From Phosphoribacter sp037046615 (GTDB lineage: Bacteria; Actinomycetota; Actinomycetes; Actinomycetales; Dermatophilaceae): a DNA stretch of 64,000 bases. A model generated the notes under the pieces. It made no database searches. It had not been told where the DNA came from and was given only the letters and a program-made list of their open reading frames with translations. The translations under genes were made by a program, and so were the position numbers. The stretch covers positions 62,001 through 126,000 of the forward strand of contig JBAOHD010000012.1 of assembly GCA_037046615.1 (NCBI GenBank). Direction: 5' to 3'. Within the stretch, counting starts at the first letter, position 1. The number at the start of each line of letters is the position of its first letter. Positions 28,111 to 36,562 of this stretch are shown here, piece by piece.

Positions 28111-29172
28111 ATGTCCCGAGCTGATGTCCTCATCACCGCTGACGAGCTCGCTGCCCTCCTTGGCGTGGCGTCCACGGCTGCCACCAGCCCGCAGGCGTCA
28201 GGCACCCCACCGCCGGTGCTGCTCGATGTGCGCTGGCGCCTCGGAGAACCTCACGGTGCGGGCGCTCAGCGGTATGCCGCGGCGCACCTTCCCGGCGCGT
28301 GTTTCCTCGACCTCGAGAAGGTGCTCACCCGGCATACCGGAGATCCGCGAGACGGCCGCCACCCCCTCCCCGATCCGGCCGACCTCGACGCCGCACTCCG
28401 CGCATTAGGCGTGACCCCAGGCATCCGGGTCGTCGTCTACGACGAAGCCGGCTCCTTCGCCGCGGGCCGCGCCTGGTGGGTGTTGCGGTGGGCCGGTCAT
28501 GACGTGCGGGTCCTCGACGGGGGCATCGAGGCGTGGATCGCCCACGGGTATGCCGTGTCCTCGGACCCCGAGGCGCCTGCCGCGCCGCTGCCGTCACCGA
28601 TCCCAGCATCCACGGACATATCCACACCGAGATCCACAGACATATCCACAGCAAAATCCACAGCGCCGTCCCGTGTCCCGGCGGGAGCCCATTACCTGAC
28701 GCTTCCCCTGCTGTCGGCGGACGACGCGGCGGCGATCCCGGTCGCGGGAGGGGTCCTGGTCGATGTGCGCGCCCCCGAGCGCTTCGCAGGCGAGACCGAA
28801 CCCCTCGACCCGGTTGCCGGCCACATCCCCGGTGCGATCAATCTGCCGGTCTCGGGCCTCTTCGCGTCAGCGGCCGATCCGCACCCCGGTGCTCTTCCGC
28901 CCGAATCCACCCTCCGCCACCGCCTCGCCCCGCTCATCGAGGCAGTCGCCGCCGGACGCCCCATCGGGGTCTATTGCGGCTCGGGGGTCTCGGCTGCGCA
29001 GGCCGTGCTCGCGCTCGCGACCCTCGGGATCGAGGCTCCCCTGTATGCCGGGTCGTGGTCGGCCTGGTCCAACGACCCCTCCCGTCCTGTCGCCACTGGC
29101 CCTGCCGCGGGCTCAGAGATCGGTCCAGGGCCCAGAGACGAGCCCGGACCCGGGCTCAGAGAGCGGTCCTGA
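28111..29172 (+). CDS. Thiosulfate/3-mercaptopyruvate sulfurtransferase (two rhodanese domains)
   Basis: A 353-residue tandem rhodanese. The first, inactive-type domain contains VVYDEAGSFAAGRAWWVLRW and VLDGGIEAW. The second contains VDVRAPERFAGETEPLDPVAGHIPGAINLP and the catalytic loop YCGSGVSAA, whose Cys carries the persulfide. The ATG at 28,111 follows GAAGGAG. The linker between the domains holds a Ser-Thr repeat (STDISTPRSTDIST) encoded by a 12-bp DNA repeat resembling DnaA boxes. It moves sulfur from thiosulfate or mercaptopyruvate to an acceptor. Confidence 0.9.
   Translation: MSRADVLITADELAALLGVASTAATSPQASGTPPPVLLDVRWRLGEPHGAGAQRYAAAHLPGACFLDLEKVLTRHTGDPRDGRHPLPDPADLDAALRALGVTPGIRVVVYDEAGSFAAGRAWWVLRWAGHDVRVLDGGIEAWIAHGYAVSSDPEAPAAPLPSPIPASTDISTPRSTDISTAKSTAPSRVPAGAHYLTLPLLSADDAAAIPVAGGVLVDVRAPERFAGETEPLDPVAGHIPGAINLPVSGLFASAADPHPGALPPESTLRHRLAPLIEAVAAGRPIGVYCGSGVSAAQAVLALATLGIEAPLYAGSWSAWSNDPSRPVATGPAAGSEIGPGPRDEPGPGLRERS
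28606..28662 (+). repeat. 12-bp tandem repeat resembling DnaA boxes inside the rhodanese gene
   Basis: Nine-base words matching TTATCCACA with one to three mismatches start at 28,606 (GCATCCACG), 28,618 (ATATCCACA), 28,630 (AGATCCACA), 28,642 (ATATCCACA) and 28,654 (AAATCCACA), exactly 12 bases apart. They are in frame and encode the Ser-Thr linker. Confidence 0.8.
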
Positions 29173-29530
29173 GGCCAGCCCTGCAGCCGGCCCGGTGCCG
29201 CCAGCCCTAACCTGAGCTCTCGGTCATCCACAGAGACCTCCAGTTATCCACCGAAGTTATCCACAGGGTTGGGGACAACTTCCGTGACGACGGGGCAGAC
29301 CTGCGGCCGATCGAGGCAGCACCGGCGGCCAGTTCCCCGCGTCCATGGCCCGTCACTCTTCCCCGCGTTCCTCTCCCCGGAACGATGGTGGTCGCCCATG
29401 TCGACCAAGCCGCACGCTACCCACGTCAGAGCCATGCGGGCACGGCCCACTCACCACGGCCGCGCACCCTCGGCAGATGAGTTGCAGCAGCGCAGCGGGT
29501 CAGGCACGAGGCGTCACAAAGGAGTAGGCG
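29173..29530. promoter_or_regulatory. Intergenic region with three DnaA-box-like sites upstream of the phenol cluster
   Basis: Three words in 43 bases match the DnaA box: TCATCCACA (29,223-29,231), TTATCCACC (29,244-29,252) and a perfect TTATCCACA (29,257-29,265). The remainder to 29,530 has no supported gene and would hold the promoter of the ferredoxin gene. It ends with an AAAGGAG ribosome site at 29,518-29,524. Confidence 0.6.
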
Positions 29531-29967
29531 TTGACGACGATCACTGTCGCACCCTCGGGCGAGGTCATTTACCTCGACCCGGGCGAGACGGTGCTCGGTG
29601 GCCTCTACAAGGCCGGCTACGCCTACACCATCGGATGCCGTCGCGGTGGCTGCGCGCATCTGCAAGGTCGACCTCATCGATGGCGCCGTTCGACTACACC
29701 GTCACCGTCGCCGACACCGTCCTCACCGCCGACCGAACGCACCGACCGGCACCTGCCTGAGCTGCCGGGCCGTGCCGACCGAGGATGTCACGATCGCTAT
29801 GCGCGGTGAAGACGCTCCGGCTCATCAACCCGCTCCTGCGCTCGATCAACGAGCGCGCACGCCAGCGCGCCGAAGCCCTCAAGGCCTCGACCGCCGCGGT
29901 TCCCGCAGCAGTTCTCACTACGAGCAGCGACACCAGCACCGCCACAATCAGCACAGTCAAGGAGTGA
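29531..29967 (+). CDS. Plant-type 2Fe-2S ferredoxin, DmpQ-like (several frameshifts)
   Basis: The TTG start has a good ribosome site. Pieces in different frames join to one ferredoxin: ITVAPSGEVIYLDPGETVL, then GCRRGGCA, ICKVDLIDGAV, TVTVADTVLTAD and TCLSCRAVPTEDVTIAM. These carry the C-x4-C-x2-C cluster and the fourth Cys of a 2Fe-2S site. A C-terminal helix (LINPLLRSINERARQRAEAL) and Ser/Thr tail end at 29,967. At least four indels are needed within 440 bases. Next to catechol 2,3-dioxygenase, such ferredoxins (DmpQ, XylT) reactivate the dioxygenase iron. Confidence 0.75.
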
Positions 29968-29970
29968 GTC

Positions 29971-30893
29971 GATGGGCAGTCATGCGGATGGGCTACGCCC
30001 ACGTCCGGGTCACCGACCTGGAACGAGGCCAAGCAGCACTACGCCAACACGATGGGCCTCTACGAGACCCTGAGCCAGGACGGCAAGGTCTACTACAAGG
30101 GCTGGGACGAGTGGGACCACCACTCGGTCGTCATCGAAGAGGGCGGCGTCGGCCTCGTGAAGTTCGGCTTCAAGGTCGAAAAGCCCGAAGACATCGACGT
30201 CATCGAGCAGAAGGCCGCGGCCTTCGGGGTCACGACCGAGCGCATGTCGGCCGGTGAAAACCCCGAGGTGTCCGACGGTCTGCGCATCTTCGCCCCGTCC
30301 GAGCACGTCCTCGAGGTCTACCACGCCCAGACCCTCATCGGAGTCGAGACCGGCACCCACAACCCCGACGCCTTCCCGCGTCACCTCGTCGGCATCGGCG
30401 TCCCGGCGCTCGACCACGCGCTGATCCTCACGCCCGACGTGCGACTCATGGAAAACATGTTCAAGGAGCTCTTCGGCTACTTCCCGACCGAGCGCGTCCA
30501 GACCGACCTCAACGACGACGACGCCCACTTCATCGCCAGCTGGATGACCAACAACAACCAGATCCACCAGATCGCCGTGCCTCGAGGGCGAAGCCGGCAA
30601 GCTTCACCACTTCGCCTTCAAGCTCGGTGACTGGCACGAGGTCGGCCGCGCTGCGGACCTCATGGCGATGGATGACGTGCCGATCGACATCGGCCCCACC
30701 CGCCACGGCATCACCCGCGGCCAGACGGTCTACTTCTTCGACCCGTCCGGCAACCGCAACGAGGTCTTCGCCGGCGGCTACCCGGCATACCCGGACCGCC
30801 CGGTCACGAAGTGGACCCCGGACGCGCTCGGCAAGGGCATCTTCTACCACGCTCGCGAGCTCAACGAGCGCTTCACCTCGCGTCTACACCTGA
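29971..30893 (+). CDS. Catechol 2,3-dioxygenase (meta-cleavage; four frameshifts)
   Basis: This extradiol ring-cleavage enzyme converts catechol to 2-hydroxymuconate semialdehyde. The vicinal-oxygen-chelate motifs are in order: MGYAHVRVTDL, WDHHSVVIEEGG, LDHALIL (first His ligand), LHHFAFKLGDWHEV (second His ligand) and FFDPSGNRNEVFAGGY (Glu ligand). The end RELNERFTS plus VYT, stop at 30,893, is the usual family ending. Indels near 29,977, 30,022, 30,583 and 30,882 break the frame, but the protein is complete when they are bridged. It starts three bases after the ferredoxin gene stop. Confidence 0.88.
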
Positions 30894-30906
30894 TCGGTCC
30901 CGCACA

Positions 30907-30947
30907 TTCGGCGGCGACGGATGACCCCCTGGCCCGTCGCCGCCGAA
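30907..30947 (+). terminator. Terminator after catechol 2,3-dioxygenase
   Basis: TTCGGCGGCGACGG (30,907-30,920) pairs perfectly with 30,934-30,947 over a 13-base loop, 14 bases after the stop. It separates the dioxygenase from the downstream phenol hydroxylase operon. Confidence 0.8.
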
Positions 30948-31084
30948 GCTCCACCTGACGCGCGGCCACTCTCCCGCCGCTGCGCCTGATCCTCACCGCT
31001 TCATCTCGCCATGCCGTCATGCCCGTATGCCGGACCCGCACCACTCCGCACAGTCCGCACCTCACGCTCACCGCAAGGACCTTC

Positions 31085-31564
31085 ATGACCGATCTCGTGC
31101 GCACGACCAGAGCCCTCACGTATGCCGGGGCACGGGTCGCGCTCGACGCGGCCCTCGCGCAGGCGGCCGAAATCGGCGGTGCCTTCAATATCGCTGTGAG
31201 CGACGCGGCCGGCGGGCTGCTCGCGTTTGCTCGCATGGATGGCGCCTTCGCCCTGTCGGGCGGGATCGCGCAGGACAAGGCCTTCACGGTGGCTGGCTTC
31301 AACGGCATCCCCACCGATGTGTTCTACGACGCGATCAAGGACGAGGACGCCGTCCGCGAGGGGATCGGTCAGCGCGGGCGGGTCGCCGCCTTTGGCGGAG
31401 GCGTGCCGATCGTCGTCGACGGTCACCTCGTCGGCGCGGTCGGTGCCTCCGGTGGCTCGGCCGAGCAGGACAAGTCCGTAGCTCAAGCGGGCGCTGATGC
31501 CGTGGCCGCAGGCGTCACGACACCCTCGGCCGGTGCAGCACACTCTGGAAAGGCCACCCCGTGA
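31085..31564 (+). CDS. GlcG/HbpS-family protein
   Basis: A 159-residue protein with the family pattern: ALDAALAQAAEIGGAFNIAV, DAAGGLLAFARMDGA, DKAFTVAGFNG and a GGGVPIVVDGHLVGAVGASGG end. Members bind haem or small ligands, and they are often found in aromatic-degradation operons; the role there is unclear. The ATG is preceded by AAGGACC. It overlaps the next gene by four bases (GTGA), so it belongs to the phenol hydroxylase operon. Confidence 0.85.
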   Translation: MTDLVRTTRALTYAGARVALDAALAQAAEIGGAFNIAVSDAAGGLLAFARMDGAFALSGGIAQDKAFTVAGFNGIPTDVFYDAIKDEDAVREGIGQRGRVAAFGGGVPIVVDGHLVGAVGASGGSAEQDKSVAQAGADAVAAGVTTPSAGAAHSGKATP

Positions 31565-32019
31565 CCCCCTTCATGATCCGCGTCGCCGAACTCGTGGGGA
31601 TGCCCGAGGACGACCTCGCCGAGGCCGCCGACGACCTCGCCCCCATGCCGGTGACCCGCATCAGCCAGCGCATCGCCACGAGCACCGGCGCTGACCGACA
31701 GGTCGCCATCCGCGCACTGGCCGAGCAACTCGTGTGCGAGGCCAACGCGGTCATGTCCTACCAGAGCCACCACAGCGACGACCTGTTGTCGCTCTACGAC
31801 GAGACCCTCCCGTCCGAGCTCGCCTTCAACGTCACCTACCGCAACCGGGCGGCGCGGGTGTCGACGACCTTCGAGGACGGCACGGCATACGGGCGACTCG
31901 TCGGAGACGGCTTCGACACCGAGCTGCCTCACGAACTCGAGGGACCGGACTCCCTCCCCGACCTGCTCATCCGGCTCCTCGTGGAGTCCGGGCTCCCGCA
32001 CCACGACGTGCGGGTCTGA
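31561..32019 (+). CDS. Unknown 152-residue protein in the dmpK position
   Basis: The GTG overlaps the preceding stop. The protein is acidic, with a helical first half (ELVGMPEDDLAEAADDL, RISQRIATSTG, AIRALAEQLVCEANAVM) and a mixed second half (LAFNVTYRNRAARVSTTFEDGTAYG). I do not recognise a family. It occupies the place of the phenol hydroxylase assembly protein DmpK but is longer and shows no visible resemblance to it. It lies 38 bases before dmpL, so co-expression with the hydroxylase is likely. Confidence 0.8.
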   Translation: MTPFMIRVAELVGMPEDDLAEAADDLAPMPVTRISQRIATSTGADRQVAIRALAEQLVCEANAVMSYQSHHSDDLLSLYDETLPSELAFNVTYRNRAARVSTTFEDGTAYGRLVGDGFDTELPHELEGPDSLPDLLIRLLVESGLPHHDVRV

Positions 32020-32057
32020 CACCCAAGCCTGACCGACCCCAACCAAAGGAGACGACG

Positions 32058-33077
32058 GTGCAATTCGAACTGCGCACCCAGGTCATCGAGCCGCAGCGCA
32101 AGACCTTCCAACACCTCATCGATCGCTATGGCGATCGGCCGGCGTCGCGCTACGAAGAGGGCACGATTGACCTCCAGGCGACCGCCAACTACCACTACCG
32201 ACCGCTGTGGGGACCGGATAAGGAGATCTACGACCCGGCATACAGCGTCCTGCGGCTCACCGATGCCTACTCCTTCGTCGACCCGCGGCAGTACTACTAC
32301 GCCCCCTACGTCACCTCGCGCGCCGACATGCACGAGGCGTTCGGGTCGACGCTGACCTACCTCGACAAGCGCGGCCTCTTCGCCCGACTGCCCGAGGAGT
32401 GGGGCCAGCTCATCGAGGGCGTCGTCCTGCCGCTGCGTCACTACGAGGCCGCCGCGCAGATGATCGGCGCGCACGCCGCCCGGTTCGGGTGGGGCACGAC
32501 GATCACCCAGGCCGCGGCATACTCGGCCTTCGACCGGATCGGCAACGCGCAGATCCTCAGCCGCGCGGGCATCTCCTTCGGTGGCGGCAGCGCCTCCCCC
32601 CTGGACGCTGCGAAGTCGACGTGGCTCGACGACGAGGCCTTCCAGCCGATGCGCAAGCATGTCGAGCTCATGCTCGTCGAAAAGGACTGGGGCAAGGGGA
32701 TCGTCGCGCTCGACGTCACCGACCAGCTCGTCTACGCGCTGCTCTATACCCACCTCGACGAGGCCGCTCTCATGGGCGGCGCCGGCTCGTATTCGCTGGT
32801 GGCGCAGCACCTTTCGGGCTGGTTCACCGATCAGCGCAAGTGGGTCGACGCGCTCTACAAGGCGTGGCTGGCCGACCCCGAGCAGGGCGCGACCAACGCC
32901 GACCACCTCAGCGAGATCGTCAGCAGCGCCCTCGCGTCGGCGCAGTCTGCTCTCGCTCCCATCGCGGCCAAGGCCGACGGTCTCGTCGGCGCCGACTGCA
33001 CCGCTGCGCTCGCGGCAGCCGTCGATGCGGCCCGCGCCCACTTCAGCTCGCTCGGCATCACCATCACGGAGGCCTGA
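32058..33077 (+). CDS. dmpL: Phenol hydroxylase oxygenase beta subunit (DmpL-like)
   Basis: A 339-residue subunit of the bacterial multicomponent monooxygenase family. It starts at a GTG after an AAGGAG site: QFELRTQVIEPQRKTFQHL, then YHYRPLWGPDKEIYDPAYS and QYYYAPYV. The fold is that of the catalytic subunit without the diiron ligands, as expected for the structural beta subunit. It is one base upstream of dmpM. No frame breaks are seen. Confidence 0.92.
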   Translation: MQFELRTQVIEPQRKTFQHLIDRYGDRPASRYEEGTIDLQATANYHYRPLWGPDKEIYDPAYSVLRLTDAYSFVDPRQYYYAPYVTSRADMHEAFGSTLTYLDKRGLFARLPEEWGQLIEGVVLPLRHYEAAAQMIGAHAARFGWGTTITQAAAYSAFDRIGNAQILSRAGISFGGGSASPLDAAKSTWLDDEAFQPMRKHVELMLVEKDWGKGIVALDVTDQLVYALLYTHLDEAALMGGAGSYSLVAQHLSGWFTDQRKWVDALYKAWLADPEQGATNADHLSEIVSSALASAQSALAPIAAKADGLVGADCTAALAAAVDAARAHFSSLGITITEA

Positions 33078-33078
33078 C

Positions 33079-33378
33079 ATGACCGCGACACCCCTGCCCG
33101 CCACCGACCGTCCCGTCGGCGTCGACATCCAAGAAAGCGAAGGCAACCGCGCGGTCATCGAAGCCATCGAGGCCGACAACCCCGACTGCACGGTGCGCTA
33201 CATGCCCGGCATGGTCCGGGTGCAATCCCCCGGCAAGCTCGTCATCCGCCGCGAATCGGTGGAAGAGCGACTCGGGCGCGAGTGGGAAACCCACGAGTTC
33301 CAGCTCGCCATCATCTCCTACTTCGGCCACATCAAAGACTGGGACGATGACGAAATCCTCATCGCCTGGGACCGCTGA
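33079..33378 (+). CDS. dmpM: Phenol hydroxylase coupling/regulatory protein (DmpM-like)
   Basis: A 99-residue cofactor-free effector protein: VGVDIQESEGNRAVIEAIE, then VRYMPGMVRVQSPGKLVI and HEFQLAIISYFGHIKDWDDD. Proteins of this family bind near the diiron centre and couple electron transfer to hydroxylation. The ATG follows GGAGG. Confidence 0.93.
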   Translation: MTATPLPATDRPVGVDIQESEGNRAVIEAIEADNPDCTVRYMPGMVRVQSPGKLVIRRESVEERLGREWETHEFQLAIISYFGHIKDWDDDEILIAWDR

Positions 33379-33414
33379 GCCCACGAACCGGCATACGAGA
33401 GAAGGCTTTTCACG

Positions 33415-34953
33415 ATGACGATCGCACCCGGGGCGCCCAAGGCTCCCAAGAAGCTGTCCATGAAGGCGCGTTACTCCGCGCTCACCCGTGACCTCGACTG
33501 GGACCCGAGTTATGTCACCCAAGACGAGATGTTCCCCTACACGACCTTCGAGGGGATCACGATCCACGACTGGAGCAAGTGGGAGGACCCCTTCCGCCTG
33601 ACCGTGGACGCCTACACGAAGTACCAGGCCGAGAAGGACAAGCGGCTGTATGCCGTGCTCGACGGCTTCGCGCAGAGCCAGGGTCACCTGTCGCTGACCG
33701 ACGCGAGCTACCTCAACGCGATGAAGCTCTTCCTCCAGGGCGTCTCGCCGCTGGAATACCAGGCGCACCGCAACTTCGCCTACCTCGCGCGGCACCTCAA
33801 CGGTCCCGGGCCGCGGTTTGCCTCGCTGTGCCAGAGCCTCGACGAGATCCGCCACGCCCAGACCGAAATCCACACGCTGTCCAACTACAACAAGTACTAC
33901 AGCGGGTTCCACAGCTACCTGCACATGCACGACCGGGTGTGGTACCTCTCGGTGCCGAAGTCGTTCTTCGACGACGCCCTGTCGGCCGGCCCGTTCGAGT
34001 TCCTCATCGCGATCGGCTTCTCGTTCGAATACCTGCTGACCAACCTGCTCTTCGTGCCGTTCATGTCTGGCGCGTCGTTCAACGGTGACCTGCCGACGAT
34101 GACCTTCGGCTTCTCGGCGCAGTCCGACGAGTCGCGGCACATGACGCTCGGCCTCGAGGCGATCAAGTTCCTCCTCGAGCAGGACGAGAAGAACGTCCCG
34201 ATCGTCCAGCACTGGATCAACAAGTGGTTCTGGCGCGGTTACCGCGTCACCGCGCTCGTGGCCCAGATGCTCGACTACATGCTGCCTCGCAAGGTCATGA
34301 GCTGGAAGGAAGCCTTCGAGCTCTACTTCGAGCAGCAGATGATGAACGGCCTCTTCCAGGACCTCGCGTTCTACGGCATCACCCCGCCGCTGCACGTCGA
34401 CAAGGCGATCCAGGAGAAGGACTACCTCTCGCACCAGGCTTACTGGATCCTCTACCAGTTCAGCCACGCGGCCGCCTTCACGACCTCGATCCCGACCGAC
34501 GAGCACATGGACTGGCTCGAGGCGCAATACCCCGACACCTTCCCCGTCTACCGGACGCTGTGGGAGAAGGAGAAGAAGAACGTCGCCAATGGTGGGCGCC
34601 ACTTCATCCGGGGTCTGCCGCAACTGTGCCAGGTGTGCCAGATCCCCATGGGCTTCACCGAGATGGACGAGCCCTTCGTCCAGTGTCAGCGCGAGTCGAT
34701 CTATGAGGGCGAGCGCTACAACTTCTGCTCCGACGGGTGCAAATACATCTTCGACCACGAGCCGGTGAAGTTCCGTCAGGCCTGGTTGCCGGTGCACCAG
34801 ATCTACCAGGGCAACTGCGGCGCAGCCGATCTGCCCGGCGTCCTGCAGTGGTACAAGATGCAGCCCGGCGACGGCGGCGAATACCTCGGCTCCGTCGACA
34901 ACGAAAACTGGAAGAAGTGGCACGACATGGCCGAGCAGACGGGAGGCAACTGA
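33415..34953 (+). CDS. dmpN: Phenol hydroxylase catalytic alpha subunit (DmpN-like)
   Basis: A 512-residue diiron monooxygenase. The iron ligands can be placed at E114 (LEYQAHRN), E144 and H147 (DEIRHAQTE), E205 (GFSFEYLL), and E239 and H242 (DESRHMTL). The C-terminal zinc-ribbon-like segment has LCQVCQIPMG and FCSDGCKYIF. It inserts one oxygen atom from O2 into phenol to give catechol, using electrons from the DmpP reductase. The length is normal and the frame is clean. It is followed by dmpO after two bases. Confidence 0.96.
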   Translation: MTIAPGAPKAPKKLSMKARYSALTRDLDWDPSYVTQDEMFPYTTFEGITIHDWSKWEDPFRLTVDAYTKYQAEKDKRLYAVLDGFAQSQGHLSLTDASYLNAMKLFLQGVSPLEYQAHRNFAYLARHLNGPGPRFASLCQSLDEIRHAQTEIHTLSNYNKYYSGFHSYLHMHDRVWYLSVPKSFFDDALSAGPFEFLIAIGFSFEYLLTNLLFVPFMSGASFNGDLPTMTFGFSAQSDESRHMTLGLEAIKFLLEQDEKNVPIVQHWINKWFWRGYRVTALVAQMLDYMLPRKVMSWKEAFELYFEQQMMNGLFQDLAFYGITPPLHVDKAIQEKDYLSHQAYWILYQFSHAAAFTTSIPTDEHMDWLEAQYPDTFPVYRTLWEKEKKNVANGGRHFIRGLPQLCQVCQIPMGFTEMDEPFVQCQRESIYEGERYNFCSDGCKYIFDHEPVKFRQAWLPVHQIYQGNCGAADLPGVLQWYKMQPGDGGEYLGSVDNENWKKWHDMAEQTGGN

Positions 34954-34955
34954 TC

Positions 34956-35318
34956 ATGACGTTGCAGGACACCCTCACCGACGTCCCCGCGATCAAGAGC
35001 ATCGGCGACTACGACTTCCCGTCGCGCTCCGCCCAATCGCTCTACGGTGACGACCAGCTCATCCACGTGTGGTGGAAGGGCAACCCGTGGTTCGTCGCGG
35101 CCGCGACCTTCCGCGCGCCGAAGGCGATGAGCTGGGGCGACTTCTGGAACGCTCTCTTCGTGCCCTATCACGAGGAGGACCCGGACTTCGACGCCGCCGG
35201 CGGCTGGGAGCAGTTCGACTGGGTCTTCTGCGGTGAGCACCAGACGCCGACCGCCGAGGACACCCTCGAAGGCCTCGGTGCCACCCACAAGGGCGTCATC
35301 CAGTTCACGAGCCGCTGA
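34956..35318 (+). CDS. dmpO: Phenol hydroxylase gamma subunit (DmpO-like)
   Basis: A 120-residue protein with IGDYDFPSRSAQSLYGDDQ, VWWKGNPWFVAAATFR and PYHEEDPDFD, as in the small gamma subunit of the hydroxylase. It completes the three-subunit oxygenase core with dmpL and dmpN. Confidence 0.92.
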   Translation: MTLQDTLTDVPAIKSIGDYDFPSRSAQSLYGDDQLIHVWWKGNPWFVAAATFRAPKAMSWGDFWNALFVPYHEEDPDFDAAGGWEQFDWVFCGEHQTPTAEDTLEGLGATHKGVIQFTSR

Positions 35319-35348
35319 GTCTCGGCCTGATCGGCCAGAACACGCGAG

Positions 35349-35387
35349 GGGTATGCCGGGTGCGCCAGGTGCGCACCCGGCATACCC
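35349..35387. terminator. 16-bp perfect inverted repeat between dmpO and dmpP
   Basis: GGGTATGCCGGGTGCG (35,349-35,364) pairs with 35,372-35,387 over a seven-base loop. There is no T-run, so it may be an attenuator, an mRNA-stabilising stem or a protein site. Both arms carry the over-represented word GTATGCC/GGCATAC. Confidence 0.7.
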
Positions 35388-35426
35388 GCCTGGTAGTTGT
35401 TAAAGCATTGTGCGAGAGGGATGTTC

Positions 35427-36530
35427 ATGACTGACACGATCAGCCACCGGATCACGATCGAGCCGATCGGGCGGATCATCATGTGCCGGGAGGACCAGCC
35501 CATCCTCGACGCGGCGCTGCGGGCTGGCGTGTGGCTGCCGCACTCGTGCACTCATGGCACCTGCGCGACCTGCAAGTGCGACCTCGTGGATGGCGAGGTC
35601 GAGCATGGCGAGGCAAGTTCGTTCGCGCTCATGGACTTTGAACGCACCGAAGGCAAGCTGCTCACGTGCTGTGCCAGACCTCGCTCGGACCTCACCATCG
35701 AGGCCGATATCGACATCGACGAAGACATCGAGATGTTTGCGGTGTCGGACTTCACGGCAGTGCTCGTCGACAAGACCGAGATCGCGCGCGACACCGTGCG
35801 CCTGGTCATCGAACTCGATCGGGATATCGCCTTCAATGCAGGCCAGTACCTCAAGTTTGCCGTCCCGGCCCGTGACGGTATGCCGTCCGTCGACCGCACA
35901 TGGTCGATCGCCTCTCCGCCGACGGAGACCCGTCGGCTGGAGTTCCACGTGCGCCTCGTGCCGGGCGGGCGGGGCACCGAGGGGTGGGTGTGGGCCGATC
36001 TCGAGGTGGGCCAGCCGCTCGCGGTGAGTGGCCCCTACGGCCGCTTCGTCCTGCACACGAGCGAGGACCGGCACGCGATCATGGTCGGCGGCGGCACGGG
36101 GCTCGCGCCGCTCAAGGCGATGATCCGCCACGGCCTGGAAAACGACGCCTACGAAGGCGAGATCACTCTCTATCAGGGCGGCCGGAGCCGGGAGTGGCTC
36201 TACGACGTCGACTTCTTCACCGAGCTCGCCGACGAATACGACCAGTTCACCTACCGTCCCTGTCTGTCGGAGGAGACCGCCGACCAGGTGGCCGCCGACG
36301 GTGGCGACCCCACGGCATACGGCTATGGCATGGTGACCGACGTCATTGCCGCCGACCACGCGAGCCTGTCGGGCTGCAAGGGCTACCTCTGTGGGCCGCC
36401 GGTCATGGTCGAGGCAGCGCTCAAGACCCTCATGGGCAAGCGGCTCTTCCCCCGCGACATCTACCGCGAGGAGTTCTTCAACGAGGGCGACAAGGGCGGC
36501 GGCGTGGCCAGCCCGCTCATCAAGCGCTGA
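35427..36530 (+). CDS. dmpP: Phenol hydroxylase reductase (DmpP-like)
   Basis: A 367-residue NADH-dependent iron-sulfur flavoprotein. The plant-type 2Fe-2S ligands are C41, C46, C49 and C81 (PHSCTHGTCATCKC, LLTCC). An FAD domain follows (DRTWSIASPP), then an NAD domain (VGGGTGLAPLKAM, CGPPVMVEA). It passes electrons from NADH to the DmpN diiron centre. The ATG at 35,427 has a GAGAGGG site; an ATG two codons upstream is too close to it. It is separated from dmpO by 108 bases containing a hairpin. Confidence 0.94.
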   Translation: MTDTISHRITIEPIGRIIMCREDQPILDAALRAGVWLPHSCTHGTCATCKCDLVDGEVEHGEASSFALMDFERTEGKLLTCCARPRSDLTIEADIDIDEDIEMFAVSDFTAVLVDKTEIARDTVRLVIELDRDIAFNAGQYLKFAVPARDGMPSVDRTWSIASPPTETRRLEFHVRLVPGGRGTEGWVWADLEVGQPLAVSGPYGRFVLHTSEDRHAIMVGGGTGLAPLKAMIRHGLENDAYEGEITLYQGGRSREWLYDVDFFTELADEYDQFTYRPCLSEETADQVAADGGDPTAYGYGMVTDVIAADHASLSGCKGYLCGPPVMVEAALKTLMGKRLFPRDIYREEFFNEGDKGGGVASPLIKR

Positions 36531-36562
36531 CGTCTAGCCAGGCGCACGTCGTCTGGCCTGGA

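Noticed and set aside
33064..34923. A 619-residue minus-strand frame opposite the phenol hydroxylase genes
   Set aside because: Antisense shadow of dmpN and dmpM; the Val/Leu/Glu-rich translation has no domain motif.
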